This document shows, one piece after another, positions 1 to 13,600 of a DNA stretch of 64,000 bases. This DNA is from Dromaius novaehollandiae (lineage: Eukaryota; Chordata; Aves; Casuariiformes; Dromaiidae). Position numbers and translations under genes: made by a program. Numbering within the stretch: position 1 is the stretch's first letter; each line of letters begins with the position of its first letter. The notes below the pieces were generated by a model. That model had not been told where the DNA came from, searched no databases, and worked only from the letters and a program-made list of their open reading frames with translations. The DNA is taken from positions 16,512,501 to 16,576,500 of the forward strand of contig NC_088113.1 in the NCBI RefSeq assembly GCF_036370855.1. The letters run 5' to 3'.

Positions 1-3000
1 TTAGTTACTTTTATCCATATGGACAGGACGAGTCTGTGAACCAGAAGCATGAGTCATTGCAAGCAGTTCCCAATGGCAAGTAGTTTTCTAGATTCACTGA
101 TTTTAAGTGTGTGCAATACCTTTAACTATTGTTAGAAGTGTTTCAGGGTATGATAGAAACTAGAAGGGTCTTAAGCTACAATACTTGGCCCTGGTAAGAG
201 TTTATTTCCCCTCAGTAACTAAATGACAGGCAAGAAAGATAGGAAGAATGAGAAAACAGAAATATTTCTGTCCCCCAAATTAGAGACCTACTAAAATAGG
301 GTCCAGAAACAAATTGAAAGCAATCCAAGATTGATAAAACTGTGTGGAATTAAAATCCATTTACATCTCTAACATTAGTCAACTATCTGAATTACTAAAG
401 GAAAGGACTCCCAGTAAAGTGGAGTTTGTACAAACAATCAGAAGTATTACAGTTCACCAGTATCCAGTTTACAACAGCAGATGCAGGCTCTAGTTACGTG
501 ACACGGACAGATGCTCATTGTGGTAAGCTTTAGCATTTTGGCATTTGTGATACAGATCAGTAGTACACATGATGTTAACTAAAAAAAAAGATTAAAAGCT
601 ACATTTTCCAAAATACAATGTTGCTAAGGAATTTGTACATGCCCGATATGCTGATTTTGTAAAATTATGAGGAATGACTCTTGCAGTTTAGGATTTACTC
701 AGTCTAACAGCAGTGTAGGGGTTAGACATTTCAATCAATCAATATTTTAACAGAGGTATACCTAAAGAACAGCTGTCCCGTAACAGGAACATCTGGGCTG
801 TGCTATCCTTTTTGTTTGAGGAAGCTTAATAAAGTCAACTCACATGATCTAAACTCTTGAAATGATCTTTTCACTACTCTTGACAGTGTCTCATCCTGTT
901 TTCCCTACAGTTTCTCACAAATCTGGGGAGGTATGTTAAGCATTGTTGAAGCATTTTGCCTCCTGGTTACTGCTTCCTACCCCATTGCAAGGCACCATTA
1001 GAACCTGGTGGATTATACCCACTCTGTAAAAGTCTGGCATTTCATATCTAGCAAGTGTCTTCCCGCCTCCATTGTTTTCTTTTCCAGCATGTTTTAAGAG
1101 CTATTTTTACTACGTATTTTATAAAGTTACAAGCAAATTACCTTTAGGGGTGTAAAGAGAATATTTCTACCACTGTATCACTTCAGTATATTTCACTGAA
1201 TGATGCAACTGATAAAGCAGTGTACAAAATGCCTACATTTCAAAGACAGCTGATTCTGTTTATAGGTTGCTAGATGAATAATGATAACTGACAGGAAGAA
1301 ACTGAAATGCTGCTTTATTTTCTTCAGTTTTATCTCTTCCTGTTTTCTGAAGGTTGTTACTATGACACAAGGTAGAAAAGAGAAACAACTTCCTACTTCT
1401 GATCTTTTAAGTCTTTGCCCTTGTTTCTCTCTCTGCTTGCATCAGGTATTGACAGAAATGAGACTTCTTTTACTGAAATGGCTGGCTCAATAAACGGTAC
1501 GTAAACTGAAATTATTTATAGACAAAAGAGAATTCCTCTTCTGTATGCTCTACAGTATTATATCTGAGGTAGGAATCACAGAAAACTTTTAAAAAAGGCA
1601 AAGATTTCTAGTACAATATAGTACATTATTTATGTACAGCATGTCAAAAAGCTGCTTCTGTATGGTTACAAAAATAAACTAACTGTATTGTGTCTGGACA
1701 TGTAAAACAAGGAGATCGAGCACTGCATCTGCTTAAAGACTATGATGCTCTTCACAGTGGTGTCAAAAAAGTCATATACAAGCACAGGAAATTTGTTGTT
1801 ACATGTTCCTTGAATGTTTTTAGTAATAATGATGGACAGTTAATAGTGTGATTACATGTGACATGCAGAAGACAAAAAAAAATCTTTTGGTAGTATAATC
1901 TGAGATTCTTACAACAGTGCTGATAAAATGAAGTAAGCTTTATAAAATACATGTGTGATAAAGAATAAATTTATACAGGAAAGGGGAACACATTACATTT
2001 AAATTGTATTGCTTATACTGGTTAACAGAATAAGACAGGTTCTGTTATGTTGATTTGTCATCTGAAACTACTCCATTGACTTGACTGTGTTACACAGACT
2101 TACCTATGCTGGGTACCTGAAAGTATAATTCAAATGAGGGACAAAATAATTGCATTTCAATGGAATTTTATTGACCATTTATGATAACTTTCTAATAACT
2201 GAAGAAACTCACTGAAAAAATTCTGGACAGGCCAAATCCTGCTTTTAGTTTTGTTAACTGGAAAACTTTCCTTGTCTAAGTAGGATTCATTTTTTCCACT
2301 AGTAGGTCAATGCTACAAGTTACTTCAGAGCAAACTGAGCTCAGAACATCATGTAGGAGATAGTAACAGAACTTAGGGGATAATCAACAAAGGAAGATTT
2401 TCTGTTTTAGGCAAGGACTATCCAGAATTAGCCTTGGAGTAGAAGTAATTTGAGAAAAGCTATTTTTGTCAATGTGTAAAGAAATATAGTGGCTTTTTCT
2501 ATAGAGAAACTACAGATGTGGAAAGTGTGATCTTATTCACCACACCAGAATACAAGGCACAGAAGATTCACTTATAAAGACAGTATGTTTCACAGCAAAG
2601 TATCACTTGCTGTGAAAAGCAGCAAACTACCACAGCTGGTCGAAATATATTATTAAAATATTAAAATTATGAAACTTGTTTATCATAGTTCAGCTTAATT
2701 GTTAAGCATTAGCTAAAATTTCCTTTAAATTTTCTGTAGCCATTAGCTTGTGATTAACATGAAAAAAATCCTGATTTTTCCATATGGAACATTACAGAGC
2801 ACTGAAACTATTCTCAGGATTGTACTGTATTTTGGGCCCTGTATGTGAAATTACACAGATATTCTGGTACTTGGGAACTACAGGATTCATATTTAAAACA
2901 TCTGTCCACGATAAGTCTTACTAACTTACAGGCTGGCCTTGAAATACCCATCAGCTATACATACAAAGTGGGTGTTCAAAGAGAGAACGTGCTTTGTGAC

Positions 3001-6000
3001 GCTGGAGCAGGCTTATCTTGCTTGACACATAACTACTCAGTTCCACACTTCTCCAGAGGAAGGAGGGGAGCTCAAATTCCTTTTCTTCCTTGCGATCGGT
3101 TTCATCTGTTGTGGTTTAGTTGTTAGATGCTTTAGCCACATAGTGTTCCCTCACCCTCTTCGCATCTTATCTCCTGAACATTATCTTTTTCCCTCAACTT
3201 TTAGTTATTTTCACATCTTTAGAAAAACAACAGCATGCTTACTTTATGAGTACCATTGTCTCATGCCTGATCACTTGCTCCTGTTTTTATTGCAACTACA
3301 ATTGCAATTTATCTGCGCTGTGCAGATAAATTACGCGTGGCTATTACATGTGTTTTTTCTGGAAATATTATGGTTTATGTCTGTACAATGCCTGGTATTT
3401 TCAGTGCTCCTGTTATCACAGTATCCACCTATCAGTAAAATTTACAGTAGCTGAATTGCTATATAAAGGTGACTGTATGGCTTAAAAAACAGCTTAAACG
3501 GGCTTGAAATGTCCATATTCTCATTTTGCAAATTAGAGAAATCCACTTTAATCCTGTAGTGCTAACCACACTGCACAGGAAGGATAATGACTTAATTCCC
3601 TTTATAAGCCATATTCTTTTAACATTCTCTTATCAGTATAGTCAATACCTATATTATAAAGCCACTTAACTCACTGTTCCATGCGGAAATCTGTAAAGTG
3701 GACAAGAAAAATCCATGCTTGATAACTGCGTTTAATTTACAAAATCCATGAGAAAGAAGGGAAGAGGCAAAATGTAACACATTGCTGTGTGTGGATCTGT
3801 TCATTTTGCAGGTTGTGTTTTCTGGGATTTTTATTATGGTTAATTACGATCTTTGAGTGAAGAAGAAGAATCCCACGAGGCGGTGGTCTCTGTTTCATAA
3901 ATGGTCTAACCCAGAGCTCACTGCAGTTGGTGGCAAGCTTCTCGCTACTTCAGTGGATCAGCAGCAGGGCTGTCGTGGCACTTCCTGCGCAGTGCGACTC
4001 TCCTGTCCTTGCTCGAGACCAGAAGGAAGGTCAGAGAACACACCTGAGGGGCTGCATAGCTAGTTTTGCCTCCTCTTTTCCACTTTGTGTGTAAGCAAAT
4101 GGGTTAGATCAGGGCGGAACTGGAAGGAGCCGTGGCTGTGAAACGTGAGTTACCAGCCAGCGACACAACTTCCAGAAGTGGTGCAGGTTGCGAGCATGCA
4201 GTGAAATGTATCAGGCATTAGGTACGTTGTTTTTTCTTTGCTCAAGAAGACTAATATTTACAGTTGTTTTGTGAGCTACACATAAGGAAAAACATAATTT
4301 AAACCATCCTTTACCATCGGATTATAGGCCCTCTACAGTGTGATTAAAGGCAATATCCTAATATGCAAAACCTTTTCATTTGCAGAAGAGTGTTAACCGA
4401 GAGGTTTGCTCTTTCAGTGGTGCATACATTTATTATGAAAACAACCCAAATTCCTAGTCTATTGATTAAGATACTAATTAAATTTATTACTGAGCACATA
4501 ACCCATTAACCTTAACCTGTGTCCTCCTGTCATTAATAAAAAGTTATTTCCACAGCTTCCCCTTTTTTTCATGTGACATGTGAGTGAGACAGTTAGGAAG
4601 TAAGTGAACTTCTCTTGGATCTTTGCCTTATCAGCTGCTTCAACAGTAATTGAGGAATGTTTAAAAACCAGTAATTTCACTGAGATTGCTATTTCTCCTT
4701 TATATGAATTATTTGCAAAATTATCTTATTTTTTTCCACAAATTTCTTCAGTAACTCTATATAACAGAGATATTACTTTAAATAATGGTAACAGAATTGA
4801 CATAGGGTGTGTGTCACGTGGCTCTAGTCCAAATTTCCAGCAACACTTTTGAGGAGAGTGCTTACTGTTTCCAGTAATGGTTAAAATGATCCAAGAAGGG
4901 AATAGAAACACCACCACTGACTATGCAGTAAGGCAGCAAATTGCAGATTTGACATTTAGCCACTGATTACGTTAGTTCAAATGTGCTTTTTGTGACTGTT
5001 TGCACAAGAACAGGCTATTATTCTTAACAGCCAATAGATAGAGAGTTGTGAATATAGCTGAATAAAATTTTGAATAATCATTCACAGATTGCCTTCTAAT
5101 TTTCACACAAACTATAATTACAAGAGATTACACGGCTGTCTATATCATCTCTTTCAAAAGTAATTTTCAACTATCTTATTTTGATAGTTTCTGAGTTTGT
5201 TTCTAAGGAAAAAAAAAAAAGACTAGCTAAAGTTTTGTTAAAACAAAAAGTAGTCTGGACCAGCACCAAACCTGAATATGTTGGACAGATTTTCATAAGA
5301 ATGGCTTCACTTCTTCCAAAAACTGCACCTACAAAACGTTTCAAGCTGGGATTGAAGATATCTAAAAATAAACAGTATGCCACAGCATTCCCTTTAATTA
5401 GACAAAATAAATTTGGGCTAAAATACAAAAGACAGCTTTAAATTATCTGACTATTTTGTTAAGATACATCTGTTCTACTTTGCATGTATTTACATAAGCC
5501 TTACTGGTAAAACAGGACGTTAGTTTCCTTTTGTTTCTGCATATTCGTGTTACATCAGCTGTGGCAGTGTGTTGAGCCTGAGCTTACTTAAACTGGGACA
5601 CAGATTACATGCAGCCATGTATAATGTTGTGTGTTTGCAACAGGTTGCCCAAACTGGTTCTGCAGTCTGTATTCTCAACTTTTTTCAAAACCAGACAGGA
5701 TAAAATCCTGACTACAGAGCTGGCTGTACTTCCAACCTGAATTGTTCCGTGTTTATATGTTAACAGCACTAAATCTGACTAATCCCTTAAACTTTAACTT
5801 TCCAAGACTACAGGATTTTTAGACAGTGAATTATTATTCTGTCCAATCTGTGTTAAATGCTAAGTTAAGTACCACTTAATTTTTTCAAAATGTTGTGCTT
5901 TCTGGATTAAATTAAAAGAACACAATATAAATATGTCATGTGAATATGGTTCCAGAAAATTAAAACTGTATTATTTGTGGGGTGCCAAGAGTAATATAAC

Positions 6001-6334
6001 AAATATATTTGCTGTTTTTATAGCACCTTCCATTTGCAAATTTGATACTTGGATTTATTTCCGTGGGTACTTATAATAGATTTTAAGTGCATTCTTTATC
6101 ATTCTTTACACTGTACTAAACCACCCTAGCTAAGAAATGAAAGATTAATCAATGTAATTGGAGAATGAAGTAATTATTCTCTGTATAATGCAAGTATATA
6201 AGACTGCCATACTCTTAAGTGCTACCTTTCCCAGTCCGGTGGTTGGCTTATTGTTATACACAGTAATAAAAAAAAGAAACATTTATTTTATTTAGCTAGC
6301 TGAGGATTCTTCCCTATTTTTTTTTCCCCTACAG
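1..6334. other. Upstream AT-rich non-coding region, possible ZNF831 5' intron
   Basis: I recognise no protein gene here. Open frames are short (under about 105 codons), lack domains and are not flanked by consistent splice sites. The ZNF831 coding exon is preceded by a splice acceptor, so at least one non-coding first exon should lie upstream, either in this stretch or outside the window; I could not place it. A less AT-rich patch at about 3900-4200 and a CACGTG E-box at about 4815 are the only mild candidates for regulatory sequence. AATAAA occurs at 828-833 but has no gene to go with it. Confidence 0.5.
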
Positions 6335-6365
6335 ATACATGAATATGTGGTAGATTATCTTTGAA
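6335..6365 (+). other. ZNF831: ZNF831 5' UTR part of first coding exon
   Basis: A long pyrimidine tract ends in CCCCTACAG at 6326-6334, a textbook 3' splice site, 31 bases before the ATG. The 31 bases contain no in-frame ATG. This implies an upstream non-coding exon. The start at 6366 has G at -3 and G at +4, a good initiation context. Confidence 0.7.
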
Positions 6366-9300
6366 ATGGAGGCACAGAAGCATTCCTGTTTTACAGCTGC
6401 ACTAGCAGAGCAGCCAGTTCCAGCCTCGTCTCTCCAGCCTGCACAGGGTTCGTCTGGCCGCAGCCAGAGCAGCGCGACTGCCCAGCCGGAGCCAGCGCTG
6501 GCACAGCCTGTCTATCTGAAAGCCCTCACCATACCGCTGTATCAGCCTGTCCAGCCAGGATGCTTTCAGCCAAACAGTCAGGCAGTGACTGGCAGAAGCT
6601 GTGTAAATCTAGACAGCAGTAACATACCTCTAATCCTGAATCCACTTGTTCCTTCAGAAAGGACAGATCAGCCTCAATCACTTTTTCAAAAACAGCTTGG
6701 GCAAACTCTAACATTAAACATAGTGAGCACTTTACCAGTTTTATTGTCACCAAATTCTTGTGTAAATGCATCTATTGGAAACGCAGGAAAATCAAAAAAT
6801 GCTGGGAAATACATCTGTAAACACTGTGGACGAGACTGTTTGAAGCCAAGTGTCCTTGAGAAACATATTCGCTCTCACACAGGAGAGAGGCCCTTTCCAT
6901 GCACCACTTGTGGTATTGCATTTAAAACTCAAAGTAATTTGTATAAACACCGACGAACACAAACACACGTCAACAATACCAGACTACCCTCAGACTCTGA
7001 CAACAGTGGCATATTGGAGCAAAATGAGAAAGCAACAGAGTGTGTCACATCACACCAAGGCACCAAACTACACAGTAGTGCCCGTGAAGATGAGGGGGTG
7101 CAGATTAAACAAGTAAATTCAGAGACGAATGTTGTAAAAGACACTAAGAAGCTTTTTAATGACCTTCCACTGCCAGCAACAAGCGATTCATCGTTTGCTT
7201 CAGAAAATCACGTAAGAACTAATCAGTCCTTTAGTTCCAAGATTAATCAAGAGGTTCCTGAAAAGGAATCTTTACCATCTCCAGTGGTTCTGCAATGTGC
7301 TCAGCCCCAGAGAAAGAAGATACAGGAGCAAAGAACTCCAGCTGCCAGTAAGCACCTCCAGTTGCAAAGGCAGCAAGCAACCTATTCGGACAAACAGTGG
7401 GATTACAAGCCATTGGACTGCAAGCTAAAGAAGTGTGAGAGCACTGACTCAGGGTATCTGTCACGCTCGGACAGTACAGAACAACAGATGCCACCATCCA
7501 GCCCGCTGCACAGTCTCCATGAACACAGCACTGAACTGGAAAGTGAAACTGCCTTCAGCAGCTTAAGGTGCACAGCCGGAAGCAGTGCAAAGCTAGATTC
7601 AGCTGAGAAAGCGACAGCCCTGATGCTAGAGAAAAAGAGGCTGGAAGAACACATCTCAAAGCTTATTTCTCATAACAAGAGTGTGGTGGATGATACCCAG
7701 CTAGATAACGTTAGGCCCAGAAAAACTGTCCTCTCTAAACAGGGAAGCATCGATCTGCCAATGCCTTATACATACAAAGACTCCTTCCATTTTGACATCA
7801 GAACTTTTGATGTAAATAGGAGAAAGAATCTTTCCCTTTGCTCAGCAAAATCTACCTTTGCACCCCTAGAAAAAGGCAAGCCGCTGTTTTTCCATTCAGT
7901 CCCCACCCAGTTCTCCACAACGGTAGACTCTGTGCCTGTTACAAGAAGCAACTCTCTGCCCTTTGTGGAGGGCACCAGACCGGTACATGACAAAGCAGGT
8001 TGCTCAACCCCCCTTTCCCTTACTAAGCAGTCTGTAACTACAAGCTCTTCTAGTTTGGTGCCTAGCAACAATCTTGCTGCAAATTCGGTGGATTTTCCTA
8101 GCAGCCATCCCCGAGCACTCGTCAGACAAACAGCAGTGGATGATCTGCCGCTAAGTAACGTAGCTGATTATCCTCCTCCCTCTGAGGAGGTGCAAGGGAG
8201 TAAAAAGCTTGGGGCTGGAGGAGAAGTAGTAAGTGCTAAAAATAAGAAACAAAATCAAAGGAAATTAAAGATGTTCTCTGAAGAAAAATGGCAAATGTAT
8301 GGAGATGAAACATTTAAGAAAATCTACCAAAAAATGAAAAGCAGTCAAAACGCCAAGAAAATGAAACAAAGGGCGAATAAGATTACAGATATTACAGGCT
8401 TCACTCCTGATTCAAAGGAATCAGCCAGTGGTACTGAAATTACCCAGGAAAGAAATGGCAGGAGCTCTTTAAGTGACAGTCTTTCCTCCCTTGTGCCAGC
8501 AGATTTAAGCACTGTTAAATCAGAAACCTGTCCTAATGGTAATCATGCTCTACAGAACATGTCCTCGGAGGAAACTGCAGACGGTTTAACCTACGTAATG
8601 GAAACATCACATTCGGTAAATGCTGGTGCACATACAGTAATGAGCAAAACTTCCCGAGACCTCAGTGGCAGTGACACAGATACAAACACAGGTGGCAACA
8701 ACACATTACAAGCGCTGAGCAGTTGTGAGCTCAGGCTTCAAAATACACCGTGTCGGCTGAACAGCAGCGTAATGAATGATGACTCCTTGCCAGTACAGAG
8801 TAGCAATTGGGAAGATTCACAAGAAACTGGGAAAGAAGCCAGTCCATTTGAATCAGAGTGTAAAAGTACTTCAAACAGTTATGGAAACCATCACAGGAAT
8901 AAGGAAACCGGCCAGCATGCCCTGGCATCCCTGTGGGTCCATTGCAACAGCAATAGAGAAGCCTCAGGGAAATCTCAGAACTTACCATCAGAAAGAAAAA
9001 AGCCAAAAGTTGAAGTGGAAAGGAAAGAAAACATTATTTTAAAGTCCTGTTCCAGGCCCAGTAGTGAAAAGAATGCGGTAGACGAAACGGAGGGAGTCTC
9101 TTGCAGTCTCGCTCAGTGTCTTTCCACAGCGCCAATGAAACTCTCAGGTAAAGCAGAACAAAAAATGAGCACCTCTGGAGGTGCTGAGAGCGCGGAATAT
9201 ATGAAAACAATCGGACTCCCCACAAACCCTGTTAATTATAGTGACAGTAACCTTTCACATTCAGCAGGGATCTCAACAGCTTCATTTGTGGGATTTCTGG

Positions 9301-10601
9301 GGCCTGAGTTAAGGAGAAGTCATTGCAATTCTTTCGCCTTGCACAATGCAACAGATAAAGATGTCAAAACACATCTTGTGAAAACAAAAGGAAAAGTACC
9401 GCTTTTCAGTGACAGTGTTGTTGATATATCTGCCAAAATTCATCATCTGCAATCGGGTCAGTTAACTCCAGTCCCACAGAAAAATGCCTTTTCTCCAAAA
9501 TATATCCTTAAATTGCCACAAGACAAGAGATCCTCAGATCTGTCACTTCTGCTTAGATCAGAACAGATTACACCATCTGTGTCTGTGACAGACACCTTCA
9601 CCAGCCCCCCCTGCTCTTCCAGCAGCAGATCACTCAGTTCTGATTCTAATGACGTGTTTTGGTCCCCTTTAAAATCTGGAGTGAGACAAAAAGCCAGCAG
9701 AGCCGAGCTACGATGGAACATACAGGCAAACTGGAAAACTCCAGCGTTTTGTTCACCAGTCAACTCACAAACCACAAGTATCTTAACCACAGTAGATAAC
9801 ACCTTTTATAACCAAAACTTCAGGCAGAAGGAAATGATAAAAGATGCTTGGAAAAACAAATACAACAAAGATAAATTAAATTACCAAAGGCAAACTGAAG
9901 ACAAGTGGATAAGCGTAACTACTTCTTCTGCACAGACCCCCCAAAAGAAAATATGTTTTACTTCTATGTATACAAGTGGCTTTTTCATATCAGCGGATAT
10001 CAAAGAAGAAAAGAGGGTTTTACATCACCTTTGCTCAGGCAGCAACTCTCTGGTGATGACGTCAGGCCACAGGGCAGCTTCCAGCAAGACCCCAGAGCAA
10101 GCGATCCTGGCATGGGGCACAGGCGGCAGTCCATGCATCCTTAAGGACCTTTCACCAGCGCTGCAGGATGTGGAGCATTCTCAGAGCTCAACAGACAGCT
10201 CTACTTATTTTTGCCATTCTTTTGGCACTTTTTATTGCCACACTACTCACTGTAAAGAATTGCCAGCACTTCCCCACAATAGTTTGACTTGCTACTCTGG
10301 AAGTTTAACAGTATCGAGCACAAAGAGCACCTTCCCATCGTTGAATGCTGAACCTCGATTGACTTGGTGTTGTTTAACAAGAAGCCTTCCTCTGCCTGCT
10401 GAGCAGAAAGGGAATGCAGACTCTGCTTATTCCTCCATGCACATCTGTGACAAGGAATCTAGCGATGAATGCACACTATCAAAATACGATATTTCTTTTT
10501 TCAAAATGAAAAATATTAGCAAGACTGTGGCCTATGGCTTAACAAACAGGAGTTTAAAAACACTGGTTTCATCCTTTTCTAAAGGACAACACATGCAGGA
10601 G
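6366..10601 (+). CDS. ZNF831: ZNF831 coding exon 1 (residues 1-1412)
   Basis: One uninterrupted 4236-base coding exon. Finger 1 uses C151, C154, H167 and H171; the linker HTGERPF follows; finger 2 uses C179, C182, H195 and H201, with a five-residue His-His gap. Other blocks shared with mammalian ZNF831 as I recall it: [15 protein letters not shown] at about 356-370, SKQGSIDLP then [12 protein letters not shown] at about 457-479, FFHSVPTQ and [12 protein letters not shown] after about 505, [20 protein letters not shown] at about 639-658, and AEPRLTWCC at about 1328-1336. The long stretches between blocks are Ser/Thr/Asn-rich and look disordered. The exon ends at GAG before a GTAACA donor, phase 0. 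If the intron is retained, translation continues nine residues and stops at 10631. Continuous reading without frameshifts argues for a functional gene. Confidence 0.95.
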
Positions 10602-13600
10602 GTAACATTATTAATCCTGTTCCCTTTCTGAAGATGGTATAATTGCCAAAAAAAACCCTCTTTTATTACAAAAATATGAGCTAATTATCAAAAATGTATT
10701 CATGGCCATATACAGGCATTTGTGGGTACAGAGTTTACACGTTACATCTTTATAGGACTAGTTATCTAGTCATTCGGTGCATGAGCTGTACATACTTTTG
10801 TGGGAGTATTTAAGTTTCTTTTGCTTGAGAATTTAAGTAGGAATACTGTTTAGCTAGAAAAGTGTAATTTCTGTTTCTTAAATTTTCCCCTTGGGGTATT
10901 TAGTCTTCTGTAACAGCGTATTTATTTCACTGCTTTCATTTAAAATTAGTATTTGCATTGGAATAGAACTTTGGAGACAGTTAAGATCAAGTATCTATTA
11001 TACTTGGAGATATTCAAAGTCAAAGATAGACTATGTATCAGAGCTTGCTCTTTTTTCTTTTGTATTCTTTTTCTATTTTCTATTTTTTAAGATTTGAAGC
11101 AATAATGAAAATCCTTCATAAAGACAGACCGAAAAGTCATCAAAACCAAATTGCATTAAACTCTCTAAGGTGTTTCTAAAGCTTGGAAGCTTTTCTTTTT
11201 TATGTTAAATGAAGCTAGACTAGTCTATCCGTACAGATCCTAGAACAGCTTTGTAAGAGTAAGCTTACTTTCTGTATAATGAAAAGAATACAACGGTACA
11301 CACAGTAATGCCGAACAGATACACAAAAGCAGTGAGGTTTTTTAATTTGATTTTATAATAATAGATGGACACAGTGATTAGAAAAACTAACACAAATTCT
11401 AGGAGAAATTCAGAGTAGCTCAGGAGCTATGCTTTTTAGTATAGATTTCCAATATCTCAATTAACGTAATTCAGGATTTTCCTGTGCTTTCAATTTTTTC
11501 AATATTCTCAACAGTTAAGCTCAGCAGCTCCTGGTGGTGCTTTTGCAAATATTTCAGAGCAAAAGAAGAAAACAATAGTTTGCAAAAGGGAAAAACTCAC
11601 AACAAATAAACTCAAGAGGAGCCACAAACAGAAAAAAATTAAAGTCACCCCCAAATGGTAAGGAATATAGTTTTCAGTTTCACTGGATACAGACATCATT
11701 TTGCTACAATAGGTATAATAAAATCCACAGAAAATAAAAAGGCATCCCCACAAGTCAACCTGGTCGAACCTGGGAGAAAAATAAATCTCTCAGAGAGAGC
11801 TATTCCTATATTGTAGCAGTTCTATAAAGGTAAATTATCAAAAATATGAATGTACTGTTTACTATCAGTAACAGACTTTTCTAAGCAAAACAGACAAATA
11901 CCAAAGAAAGATGACTGGTCAGTTGACTCTCACTATGCCTTAGAAATGGTTCTTTTCTGTCAAAATTATCAGTATTTGCTTGTGTTTGAAGGGATCCAAA
12001 ATACCGCAGTTTTTATTCCCATTACAGTGAAAGGGAACATGCAAGACCCTTTTGTCCTCAGTGGATATGTATCTTGAACATGTATTCACAAGCAAATGCA
12101 GAAGAATAAATATCAAGTTGTAACATTAACATAAGCAGCTGCAGTTTAAAGGATCACTCAGTTTAAATAAAAAGCAGGAAGAATTTGAGTATAAAACTAT
12201 CAAAGCACCATTGCATCAATCAGCACAGTTCCTCCGACTTTAATGGGAGTTCATATCAGTGGAAGATTTAGCCTTTAATCTTTCAAGAGTGACAGGCAGC
12301 AGAATGTCTGATGAATTGTTTTAATAAGAAACATATATTGTATGCATACATCCCTCTGACTTTATTTAATGACCAAAACCAGACAGAATTACTCCCTTGT
12401 GAACAAATCAGTAGCAGTAACTTAATCACAGCATCTAGTCTGGCAACTAACACTGCAGTTTTGAAGGATCAGAAGAACAAAAATAGAAGACTTGGGTCTG
12501 TGCTATCCAAACAGTCTAGTGTCATTCTTCTAGGACTTTTTTTTTTGTTCTGTTGGTCTCAAGATTGATACATTTGGCTGTATCATATAGGTACAGGAAC
12601 CAGAAAGCCCAGATCACGCATTTAGGTAGCTAACTGGCCAAACTGTTAATCACTAAATATATATATATATACACATATATATATATACATGTGTGTATAT
12701 ATATATATATACACACACACGTATTAGAAACATATATATGTTTATATATGTTTTATATGTTATATATATGTATACATATATACACACATATATACATATG
12801 TGTTTTATATGTTTATATATGTTTCTAATACACAAACACCTAAATAAGCATGTCCTTTTAGATTTATTTATTACTCTGTGTATAGTGATTGATTCTACTG
12901 ATACAGGAATGGGACTTTCCAATATACTTCAGTCTGGAAATCTGATCCCACATCCTTTAACATATTCTCTGTTCTGAATCATTAAGACTAACTGAAAGAT
13001 CTAGCTAGAGAAAAAAACAAAACAGTTGGATTTTGCAGTGTGAGTTCTCTAAGAGACTGAAGTATTTATGTTGTTTATTAGTGATGAATAGGTAGCACAG
13101 AAGTGAGATTAAAAAAAGCAAAAGAGCCAACAATTTATGCAGTCTTGTACAGGTGATCCTGATGTAATTCAAACATTTGAGAAGTGTGTCGTTTTAAAAT
13201 TCCAGCTATAGGAAAAAGGTCTCTGGAGCTGGTATTCCTGAATCCTTTTTTTCCCTAAGAGAAAAGGATATAGGATTTACTAAACCCTACTGAGGAAAAG
13301 CTTTAATAAAATGATTGTGGGTCTCTGTTGCCCAACATCCTGATTTTTCTGAGCATACATAAATTAAGATCTCTTTCCTAGTAGTAAATTCCTGTTAGAC
13401 TTAAATTTGCCCGATGCCGTGGTATTATTCTACTATGGCTGCTTTTAAATAGCATGTGTTTGTTTACCTTTTCACTGAGAACAGTACTATTTGCAACACA
13501 GGTACAGGAGGAGGCATGGACATGGATATGCTCAGTTGAAAACTAACCGACTAAGCAAGCAACACTGTTTTCCACATAGAGCAGTGGATGTTTTGAAAAA

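Larger units (their letters stand above)
11658..13501 (+). other. ZNF831: ZNF831 intron 2
   Basis: A 1844-base phase-2 intron, GTAAGG to TTGCAACACAG. It contains an alternating TA/CA microsatellite and a 111-bp inverted repeat at 12656-12831, listed separately. The upstream AG at 13482-13483 is an unlikely acceptor, because using it would put a TGA in frame soon after. Confidence 0.75.

Noticed and set aside
828..833. AATAAA near the window start as the 3' end of an upstream gene
   Set aside because: No coding exon precedes it in the window, and the hexamer is common in AT-rich DNA.
5171..5441. Overlapping open frames on both strands, the + one lysine-rich
   Set aside because: No domain, no splice context and a poly-A run inside; mutual openness of both strands in AT-rich DNA is easily chance.
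6526..10144. Secondary open frames inside ZNF831 exon 1
   Set aside because: Shadows of the long coding frame; none has family similarity.
12653..12977. Tyr/Ile-rich open frames on both strands
   Set aside because: Translation of the TA/CA microsatellite and inverted repeat.
13484..13501. Upstream alternative acceptor for ZNF831 exon 3 (AG at 13482-13483)
   Set aside because: Using it shifts the frame and gives a TGA shortly after; the AG at 13500-13501 keeps the conserved frame.
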